From the NCBI GenBank assembly GCA_003695725.1, contig RFHX01000122.1:1-5174 (forward strand): a DNA stretch of 5,174 nucleotides, given 5' to 3'. A program made the translations under genes and the position numbers. This DNA comes from J061 sp003695725 [NCBI: Candidatus Schekmanbacteria bacterium]. Its GTDB lineage: Bacteria > Schekmanbacteria > GWA2-38-11. The first letter of the stretch is position 1; every line of letters begins with the position of its first letter. The notes under the pieces are model-generated. The model saw only the letters and a program-made list of their open reading frames with translations, ran no database searches and had not been told where the DNA came from. This document shows, one piece after another, positions 1 to 5,174 of this stretch.

Positions 1-1
1 C

Positions 2-466
2 TTTACAACCTTTGCTGTCATTGTTTATGGAAATCAAAGGATTTTTCCTGTTTTTTATAAAAAAAGTGAAAATTTGATAAGCTGGATGAAAAATAATGTA
101 TCTCCCAATGAAAAAGTACTTCTTGCTAAGTGTACAGGTGGTGATCCAAATATTGCACTTCGTGCAGGACTGTCTTGGAAAAATGTTGACTGGATACTTC
201 TTTACCCGAATTATTTGATCTTTTCTTTGAGGCATATTTATCAATATGATAAAAGAGGCATAGAAAATTATATTTATAATGAGAGGCCCTCTTATATAAT
301 TACATCGTATCCGAGATTTTTATACAATATAAACAAAATAATCCGAAAGAATGAAAAGTTGAGAAAGTCTGTCGTTTGTGAATGGAATATCACAATTAAA
401 CCCGGTTATTTCATTCTTGAAATTGAATATGACAATGAAAAAAAACAAAGAGTAATCCAGAGATAA
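2..466 (+). CDS. C-terminal part of a membrane glycosyltransferase-like protein (GT39/ArnT-like), 5' end outside window
   Basis: The reading frame is open from the left edge to the TAA at 464-466, so these 154 residues are the tail of a longer protein. An internal TTG at 74 is not needed as a start. The first residues (FTTFAVIVYG) look like the end of a hydrophobic segment. A soluble stretch follows, with the pattern SWMKNNVSPNEKVLLAK, then an aromatic-rich part (YPNYLIFSLRHIYQY) and a beta-like tail (IKPGYFILEIEY). A 'helix-WIKxNxPxxxKVL' soluble domain after the last membrane helix is typical of GT39/PMT_2 and ArnT-like transferases, which move sugars from polyprenyl-phosphate donors on the outer membrane face. 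This assignment is an inference, because the catalytic membrane part is not in the window. The next gene, six bases downstream, makes exactly such donors, which supports it. It could instead be another multi-spanning membrane protein with a soluble C-terminal domain. Confidence 0.6.
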   Translation, partial: FTTFAVIVYGNQRIFPVFYKKSENLISWMKNNVSPNEKVLLAKCTGGDPNIALRAGLSWKNVDWILLYPNYLIFSLRHIYQYDKRGIENYIYNERPSYIITSYPRFLYNINKIIRKNEKLRKSVVCEWNITIKPGYFILEIEYDNEKKQRVIQR

Positions 467-472
467 TATTCA

Positions 473-1471
473 ATGAGAGAAAAAGTGGAAGAAGTTGAAT
501 ATATAAAGGACAAAAAGATTTCTGTGGTTATTCCTCTTTTCAATGAAGAGGAAAGTATCAATGAACTTTATGAAAAACTTTCAGATGTTCTTAAAAAACT
601 TTCTGCTGATTATGAAATAATATTTATAGACGATGGAAGCACTGATTCATCTTATGAAAAACTGCTGGAAATATTTAGAAGAGACAAGTCTGTCATAGTG
701 GCAAAACTTAGAAAGAATGTGGGAAAAGCTTGGGCTCTGTCGGCAGGATTTAAACTTGCGTCAGGTGATATTGTATTCACAATGGATGCTGATTTACAGG
801 ACGAACCTTCGGAGATTCCACTTTTTTTGAAAAAACTAAATGAAGGATATGACCTTGTTTCTGGATGGAAAAAAAGAAGGAATGATCCTTTGACAAAAGT
901 GATTCCTTCGAGAATATTCAACTGGTTTGTTTCCTTCATAACAGGAATCAAGCTTCACGATTTCAACTGTGGATTCAAGGCCTATCGAAGGGAGGTTATT
1001 GATAATATTTCAATCTATGGAGAGCTTCATAGATATATCCCTGTCCTTGCCGAGAGATTAGGGTATAAAACAGGCGAAGTAGTTGTAAAGCATAATGCAA
1101 GAAAATATGGTTTTTCAAAATATGGAATTGAAAGGTTTACAAGAGGTTTTTTGGATATGCTTACGGTTATCCTTCTTACAAGATACCGGTGGAAACCACT
1201 TCACTTTTTTGGAAGCATTGGACTTTTAGTAGCAGCAGCAGGATTTATTACTAATTTTGTCCTCTTGGTAAGACATATACTCTTTTTAATTTACGGAGTA
1301 AAAGCATGGGAATTAAGAGACAGACCTCTGTTGTCTCTTGGCGTACTTTTAATCATTGTAGGTATTCAATTTATTTCGATTGGTCTTCTTGCGGAAGTAA
1401 TAACAGTAAAGAATTCAAAAGATGAAAGTGGAGAGAATTTTGTAAAGGAAATCCTCAAAAGAGACAGCTGA
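473..1471 (+). CDS. GT2 family polyprenyl-phosphate glycosyltransferase (DPM1/GtrB-like)
   Basis: This complete 332-residue protein is of usual length for bacterial polyprenyl-phosphate mannosyl/glucosyl transferases. By family knowledge it moves a hexose from a nucleotide sugar to polyprenyl phosphate at the cytoplasmic membrane face. Visible GT-A features, in order: the first strand ISVVIPLFNEEES (16-28); the nucleotide-binding DDGSTD (53-58); RKNVGKAWALSAGF (80-93); the metal-binding DxD in MDADLQDEP (104-112); HDFNCGFKAYRR (162-173); LHRYIPVLAERLGYK (185-199); and the donor/phosphate-binding loop HNARKYGFSKYG (207-218). Two hydrophobic helices follow, at about 244-270 and 286-311, then a short charged cytoplasmic tail. 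The ATG at 473 lies six bases after the upstream stop, with a weak purine stretch (AGAGA, 459-463) nine bases ahead. A GTG at 485 is a less likely alternative. The sugar cannot be told from sequence. The product probably feeds a GT39-like transferase such as the upstream gene. Confidence 0.92.
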   Translation: MREKVEEVEYIKDKKISVVIPLFNEEESINELYEKLSDVLKKLSADYEIIFIDDGSTDSSYEKLLEIFRRDKSVIVAKLRKNVGKAWALSAGFKLASGDIVFTMDADLQDEPSEIPLFLKKLNEGYDLVSGWKKRRNDPLTKVIPSRIFNWFVSFITGIKLHDFNCGFKAYRREVIDNISIYGELHRYIPVLAERLGYKTGEVVVKHNARKYGFSKYGIERFTRGFLDMLTVILLTRYRWKPLHFFGSIGLLVAAAGFITNFVLLVRHILFLIYGVKAWELRDRPLLSLGVLLIIVGIQFISIGLLAEVITVKNSKDESGENFVKEILKRDS

Positions 1472-1476
1472 TAATT

Positions 1477-1505
1477 TTGTCCAATAGTTCTTGCCTTATT
1501 ATACA
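1477..1505 (+). promoter_or_regulatory. Possible sigma70-like promoter upstream of the iron-sulfur protein gene
   Basis: TTGTCC (1477-1482) and TATACA (1500-1505) each match four of six consensus bases and are 17 bases apart, the ideal spacing. They sit in the only real intergenic gap (1472-1533), so a secondary promoter here could separate the last two + strand genes from the glycosyltransferases. In AT-rich DNA such matches arise easily by chance. No operator-like palindrome or terminator accompanies it. Confidence 0.25.
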
Positions 1506-1533
1506 AAAGTAATATTGAGTGTAATTATGAATT

Positions 1534-2793
1534 TTGGGAAAAGGAGACCTATTTATTAGTGGAAATGATAAAAATAGAATGAAAGTAATTCCAGATGCTT
1601 TGTGCGCAAGATGCGGCACTTGTGAAGGCGTATGTCCTGAAGGGATAATTAGAGAAGATGATAGAGGATTTCCAATAGTTCTAAACAGAGAGGAATGTAC
1701 AGGATGCGGTTTATGCAAAAAAGTCTGTCCCGGCATGTTAGTTGACTTTCCTCCATATTGTGAAGATGAAGAATCAGATTTCAATCCCTATCTCGGTTTT
1801 TTTTTCAAAGTATTGTCAGCAAGAAGTATAGACAAAAAAGATGCTCAGTTTTCTGCTTCAGGAGGAGGAGTTTCAGCTCTTCTGAAATATTTATTCAAGG
1901 AGAATCTGATAAATTGTGCATTTACCGTTAAAATCGATAACAAATATCCCTTTGCGGCATATCCTTATTTGTCAAGAAACATTGAAGATGTTGAAGACAG
2001 TAGACAATCGAAGTATCAACCGGTGATGTTGAACAAACTTTTAAGAGAGATGAAAGATGATGATAAAGCAGCTGTAGTGGGCCTTCCCTGTCACTTACAT
2101 GGATTGAGAAAAGCAGAGGAAGCCATTTCACCGCTAAGAGATAAAATAATACTTCATATCGGTTTGTTTTGCGGTTTTAATATGGAAAGAGAGGCAACAT
2201 TCTTTCTGATAAGAAAATTAGGGATGATGAGAAATGATATTGAAAACATTTATTATCGTTCAGGCAGATGGCCGGGAGGATTCCTTGTTGAGGATACAAA
2301 GGGTAATAGAAAGTTCGTAAGTAAAGAGGATTACAGCCTTTTGAATTATCTCTTTTTGCCTAAAAGATGTTCGACTTGTCCTGATTATTCTGCAGAATTA
2401 TCGGATATCTCTTTTGGAGATGCGTGGTATAAAAAAACTGGTGAGGGTTGGAATTCGGTTATAGTTAGAAATAAAGAGGCGCAAAGTATTCTTGAAGGTG
2501 CAGAATTGGTTATAGAAGAGGCAAATGCGGAAATGATAGTTGATTCCCATAAATTTGTAATAGACTTCAAAAAAAGAGGCGCATTGAAACGGATTGCAGT
2601 AGCAAATGAAGAATATCCGAAGTTTAATAATTATCCATCATCACTTTTAGAAATGACTTTATCTTCTTTCGACAAGTATTTTTTAATCTTTTACAGGTGG
2701 AGAAATCTTTTTATAAATATTTTTAGAATTTTGCCATTTTCTCTTTTTAGGATAACATCGAGATTGTTGAGGAGAAAAAGTATTGGAAAGTAA
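1534..2793 (+). CDS. FrhB/FdhB-family iron-sulfur flavoprotein with N-terminal 2x[4Fe-4S] ferredoxin domain
   Basis: This protein has up to 419 residues. Two ferredoxin motifs open it: C24-x2-C27-x2-C30-x3-C34-P and C55-x2-C58-x2-C61-x3-C65-P. The rest matches the coenzyme F420 hydrogenase/dehydrogenase beta-subunit family: SASGGGVSALLKYL (107-120, flavin-side glycine loop), VVGLPCHLHGLRK (181-193), IGLFCGFN (209-216), CSTC (279-282) and DISFGDAW (291-298). C186, C213, C279 and C282 could hold a third cluster. Relatives include FrhB, the divinyl-chlorophyllide 8-vinyl reductase BciB and many uncharacterised proteins of polysaccharide clusters. They move electrons between ferredoxin or F420 and a substrate through flavin; the substrate here is unknown. 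The C-terminus (about 380-419) is hydrophobic and basic (FLIFYRWRNLFINIF, RLLRRK), suggesting peripheral membrane attachment. The start is uncertain. TTG 1534 is the longest frame; ATG 1579 is the first in-frame ATG; an ATT at 1555 has the best ribosome-binding site. All keep both ferredoxin motifs. The gene overlaps the next one by 11 bases. Confidence 0.9.
   Translation: MGKGDLFISGNDKNRMKVIPDALCARCGTCEGVCPEGIIREDDRGFPIVLNREECTGCGLCKKVCPGMLVDFPPYCEDEESDFNPYLGFFFKVLSARSIDKKDAQFSASGGGVSALLKYLFKENLINCAFTVKIDNKYPFAAYPYLSRNIEDVEDSRQSKYQPVMLNKLLREMKDDDKAAVVGLPCHLHGLRKAEEAISPLRDKIILHIGLFCGFNMEREATFFLIRKLGMMRNDIENIYYRSGRWPGGFLVEDTKGNRKFVSKEDYSLLNYLFLPKRCSTCPDYSAELSDISFGDAWYKKTGEGWNSVIVRNKEAQSILEGAELVIEEANAEMIVDSHKFVIDFKKRGALKRIAVANEEYPKFNNYPSSLLEMTLSSFDKYFLIFYRWRNLFINIFRILPFSLFRITSRLLRRKSIGK
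1539..1546 (+). promoter_or_regulatory. Strong Shine-Dalgarno-like site AAAAGGAG within the presumed 5' end of the iron-sulfur protein gene
   Basis: AAAAGGAG lies downstream of the longest in-frame start (TTG 1534) and eight bases before an in-frame ATT (1555-1557). This is the same spacing as between GAGGAG and the TTG start of the next gene. The in-frame ATG at 1579 is 32 bases away, too far for this site. The site may therefore mark a rare ATT start, or it may be chance purine-rich coding sequence. Confidence 0.35.
2769..2774 (+). promoter_or_regulatory. Shine-Dalgarno site GAGGAG fixing the TTG start of the toroid protein gene
   Basis: GAGGAG sits eight bases ahead of TTG 2783, inside the last codons of the iron-sulfur protein gene. 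It is the best ribosome-binding site in the window and supports the TTG over the in-frame ATG at 2807, which lacks a comparable site. The placement indicates translational coupling of the two genes. Confidence 0.75.
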
Positions 2794-4453
2794 GAATGCC
2801 TATTTGATGTCCGTATTGAAGCAAACACCGCGACTTTTGGGTTTGCAGGATAGAAATGTTATGTCGAAAACATATGGATGCTTTGACAGACAGTATTGGC
2901 ATTATAATATTTGTGATACTCCTGCGGCAAGATGTCAGGAAAGCTGTTTAACTTTACTATTGCTTTATCTCATAGACAATGAACTGAATGTTTATAGAAA
3001 AAATAATAATATATTGGCCTATAGTCGTGCAGCAATCGAGTTTTGGAAAAAAATTCAAAATAAAAATGGCTCATTTAATGAATGGTATCCAAATGAAAGC
3101 AGTTTTGTCGCATCAGCATTTACGCTTTATGCTGTTACAGAATATTTCCTTTTAGTGAAAAAATTCCTTGATGACGAATCATATCCTGAGGAGGAGATAA
3201 TTAAAACAGCCGAATTCTTAATAAATAAGGATGAAGGAAGAGTTTTGAATCAACAATCAGGAGCGGCAATTGCTCTATACAATGTGTATCTCCTTACAGG
3301 TAAAACAAAATATAAGGAAGCATCTGAAGAAAAGATAGAGTTTATTTGCCGCAATCAGAAAGGAGAAGGATGGTTTGATGAATATGGAGGCCCTGACATT
3401 GGCTACTTATCGCTAATGATTGATTATTTGAGTAAATACTTCCAAAAAAATCCTCTAAAGGATTTGGCAGATGTCATAAACAAGGCAGTTGATTTTATTT
3501 CCTATTTTCTTTTTCCTGATTTTTCAGCAGGAGGAATTTTTTCAAGTAGAAATACAGAATATCTTATTCCTCATGGATTTGAAATTATTTCAGGAAAAAA
3601 TGCCCGAGCCTCAGCCATAAAAGAATTTATAAGAAAAGCCATCAAAGATGAAAGAATGGTGTCACTCTATAATTTTGACGACAGATATCTCTCCTATATT
3701 GCATATACATATTTACAGGCATATTTAGAAGAAGAATCTTTTCTAAATGCGTCTCATCTGCCCTATGAAGAGATATTTGATGAATATTTTGACGATTGTG
3801 GGATCAAAGTATATAGCAACAGGCATTATTATTTAATAACGAATTTGAAGAAAGGTGGTACATTCAAAGCGGTATTTAAGTCCAATGAGAAATCCCTTAT
3901 CGATAGTGGAATTATGGGAATAGATAAGAATGGTGAGGCATTTTCATCAGGAGTTTTGAATAACGATTTCAAATGTATAGAATCGAGTGGTAAAATAGAA
4001 ACATCAGGTAAGTGTAGAATGCTTAAAAGTAATACTATGAGCCCCGAAAAGAATATTGCACTCCGCATTTTTCAGCTTACTGCAGGAAGAAGTGAGAGGG
4101 TAGGACTTTTTATGAAAGAGAAATTGAGGGATAAATTGATAACATCCTATAATGATTCATCTATTTCATTTAATAGAGAGATATCAACGGAAGAAAATTT
4201 TTTAATAGTAAGAGATGAGGTTTCAAATCCTGAAAATATTGGTATATTGTTTTTGGCCGATAAGTCATCTGATATCTATGTTCCTTCGTCAAGATACTTT
4301 ATAAATGGCGATTTATCTATCAATCCAATAACGATTGAGAGTGATTTACTGATGTCTAATTTGTCTGTTTCAAAAAGGTCAGTAGTAGTAAGAAAATATG
4401 ATTTCAAAGGTGATCTGGTCAAATTTGCTGTAAATGGTAAAGAGATTATTTAG
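2783..4453 (+). CDS. Predicted alpha/alpha-toroid plus beta-domain protein, heparinase II/III- or lyase-like, function unknown
   Basis: This is a complete 556-residue protein without a signal peptide or clear membrane helix, so probably cytoplasmic. The N-terminal part (about 1-325) is helical with repeated features of alpha/alpha-toroid enzymes: YGCFDRQYWHY (31-41), then QNKNGSFNEWYPNESSF (92-108) and NQKGEGWFDEYGGPDIGYLSL (191-211), each a Gly/aromatic/acidic turn before a helix. A later segment has GGIFSSRNTEYLIPHGFE (250-267). From about 340 to 556 the pattern becomes short alternating strands (RHYYLITNLKKGGTFKAVF, SVSKRSVVVRKYDF), consistent with an antiparallel beta domain. Toroid plus beta-sandwich is the plan of heparinase II/III-type and some other polysaccharide lyases, but I cannot identify their catalytic residues, so lyase activity is only a suggestion. 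Prenyltransferase/terpene-cyclase-like toroids or C5-epimerase-like folds are alternatives for the N-terminal half. Four cysteines cluster at 33, 44, 51 and 55. The TTG start is supported by GAGGAG at 2769-2774. The 11-base overlap with the iron-sulfur gene suggests joint function. Confidence 0.75.
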   Translation: MESKNAYLMSVLKQTPRLLGLQDRNVMSKTYGCFDRQYWHYNICDTPAARCQESCLTLLLLYLIDNELNVYRKNNNILAYSRAAIEFWKKIQNKNGSFNEWYPNESSFVASAFTLYAVTEYFLLVKKFLDDESYPEEEIIKTAEFLINKDEGRVLNQQSGAAIALYNVYLLTGKTKYKEASEEKIEFICRNQKGEGWFDEYGGPDIGYLSLMIDYLSKYFQKNPLKDLADVINKAVDFISYFLFPDFSAGGIFSSRNTEYLIPHGFEIISGKNARASAIKEFIRKAIKDERMVSLYNFDDRYLSYIAYTYLQAYLEEESFLNASHLPYEEIFDEYFDDCGIKVYSNRHYYLITNLKKGGTFKAVFKSNEKSLIDSGIMGIDKNGEAFSSGVLNNDFKCIESSGKIETSGKCRMLKSNTMSPEKNIALRIFQLTAGRSERVGLFMKEKLRDKLITSYNDSSISFNREISTEENFLIVRDEVSNPENIGILFLADKSSDIYVPSSRYFINGDLSINPITIESDLLMSNLSVSKRSVVVRKYDFKGDLVKFAVNGKEII

Positions 4454-4454
4454 A

Positions 4455-5174
4455 TTAAGGAATGTCATACCCTTCCATCGAGCTTTTTTCGTTGCTCAAT
4501 AGCAATGTAAATGAAATATCTTTTTCCAACTCCTTTAGACGACTTAGATATTCTTTGATCTCTTTATTTGCGAATAAAAGTTTATTTGCTGATCTTTTAA
4601 TGTCGAGCCGATGCATTTGCAATTTTGTCAGCAAAAAACTCAAATAATCTGCAGATTCTTTGCCTAATCTATTTGAAAGTACCTCATCCGATTTTTTGAT
4701 CAATGATTCCGGTGATAATTCTTTTGAATAAAATGCTCTAATTTTTCTGTTGATTTCATTTATTGATTTATCTTCCTGATATACATATTTGGATAAATCA
4801 TCAGGATAAATCTTAATATCCTTTATATGGATCGAGTGAAAATTACTTTGAATTCTAAAAACTACATTTATTGTTTTGGAATAGGGGGGTACATAAAATT
4901 TCTTGTGAAATAAGGAGATTTCAGAAGCTTCTTTCAGTTCAATTCTTTGAAACCCTTTATTAGCAAAAACGCTTCCTTGTTCATCTGTTATATTTGCTTC
5001 AACTGTTATATCAGGCAAGTTTCGACGGGCTAAAAACTTTGCTATGGAATATGTCAGACAGTAAAATTTTGAAATTAAGTTTTTTCTTTCAGGAATTGTT
5101 TTTTGTGTGAAATACTTTACATCTATTCTATAATCTGTATTTGCTTTTTCAATAGGTACTGACAGGCGGAATAC
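4455..5174 (-). CDS. Unrecognised protein, C-terminal 239 residues (beta-rich region then coiled-coil-like tail), 5' end outside window
   Basis: The minus-strand frame is open from the right edge to the stop at 4457-4455. A TTG at 5018 is therefore probably internal, since 52 more in-frame codons lie upstream with no stop. The visible start (VFRLSVPIEKANTDYRIDVKYF) and residues about 54-130 (ITVEANITDEQGSVFANKGF, FHKKFYVPPYSKTINVVFRI, HIKDIKIYPDD) have the strand pattern of a beta-sandwich, similar in style to carbohydrate-binding-type domains. The last 100 or so residues are charged and helical with heptad-like spacing (INEINRKIRAFYSKEL, NKEIKEYLSRLKELEKDI), suggesting a coiled coil. No family was recognised and no enzyme motif is visible. 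It converges on the glycan-type operon with one base between stop codons. Coding on this strand is preferred because the frame is continuous for 720 bases with protein-like composition, while the opposite strand offers only a short frame. Confidence 0.7.
   Translation of the reverse strand, partial: VFRLSVPIEKANTDYRIDVKYFTQKTIPERKNLISKFYCLTYSIAKFLARRNLPDITVEANITDEQGSVFANKGFQRIELKEASEISLFHKKFYVPPYSKTINVVFRIQSNFHSIHIKDIKIYPDDLSKYVYQEDKSINEINRKIRAFYSKELSPESLIKKSDEVLSNRLGKESADYLSFLLTKLQMHRLDIKRSANKLLFANKEIKEYLSRLKELEKDISFTLLLSNEKSSMEGYDIP

Noticed and set aside
652-951. Open frame on the - strand within the GT2 gene
   Set aside because: The + strand here encodes the conserved DxD and neighbouring motifs. 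The reverse translation is low-complexity Ser/Phe-rich.
1463-1481. GACA/TGTC inverted repeat after the GT2 gene
   Set aside because: A four-base stem with an 11-base loop and no following T-run is expected by chance.
1455-1784. Open frame on the - strand across the gap and the ferredoxin region
   Set aside because: It lies opposite two clear ferredoxin motifs on the + strand. Its translation is Ser/Pro/His-rich with no recognisable domain.
3829-4068. Open frame on the - strand within the toroid protein gene
   Set aside because: It is short and lies fully inside a continuous 556-codon + strand frame. It has no ribosome-binding site or domain.
4380-4390. AGT-type trinucleotide repeat
   Set aside because: Only three units, explained by a run of valine codons in the toroid protein.
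4492-4505. Hairpin TTGCT-CAAT-AGCAA near the convergent stops
   Set aside because: The stem is only five base pairs and lacks a T-run on its 3' side for either strand, so it is not a credible terminator.
4462-4647. Short + strand frame opposite the last gene
   Set aside because: Only 61 codons and Ser/Leu-rich. The - strand frame is longer, runs off the window and has a coherent strand/coiled-coil pattern.

Overview
The window is AT-rich (roughly one third G+C by eye) and almost fully coding. It holds four genes in a row on the + strand and one gene on the - strand that runs off the right edge. The organism cannot be named from this sequence. A purine-rich Shine-Dalgarno site with a TTG start (2769-2785), the tight spacing and a bacterial-type polyprenyl-phosphate glycosyltransferase point to a prokaryote, most likely a low-GC bacterium. 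The protein with multiple iron-sulfur sites suits an anaerobic or low-oxygen lifestyle, but does not prove it.

Layout. 2-466 (+) is the C-terminal end of a membrane protein that looks like a lipid-linked-sugar glycosyltransferase (GT39/ArnT-like). It enters from outside the window. 473-1471 (+) is a complete GT2 polyprenyl-phosphate sugar transferase (DPM1/GtrB type) with two C-terminal membrane helices. A 62-base gap, the only one over ten bases, holds a weak promoter-like pair. 1534-2793 (+) is an FrhB/FdhB-family iron-sulfur flavoprotein with an N-terminal 2x[4Fe-4S] ferredoxin domain; its exact start is ambiguous. 2783-4453 (+) overlaps it by 11 bases and encodes a 556-residue protein with a helical (probably alpha/alpha-toroid) N-terminal half and a beta-rich C-terminal half, a layout reminiscent of heparinase II/III-type polysaccharide lyases. 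4455-5174 (-) is the C-terminal 239 residues of an unrecognised protein (beta-rich, then coiled-coil-like). Its stop lies one base from the stop of the + strand operon.

How the genes may work together (inference). The first two genes form a donor/acceptor pair: the GT2 enzyme makes polyprenyl-phosphate-hexose on the cytoplasmic face, and a GT39-like enzyme uses such donors on the outer face. The FrhB-like reductase and the toroid protein are translationally coupled and may carry out a redox step plus a processing step on a sugar, glycan or lipid carrier. The window therefore looks like part of a surface-glycan or glycolipid locus. The FrhB-toroid pair is the part most likely to be undescribed. 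No RNA gene, CRISPR array, insertion sequence or convincing terminator was seen.
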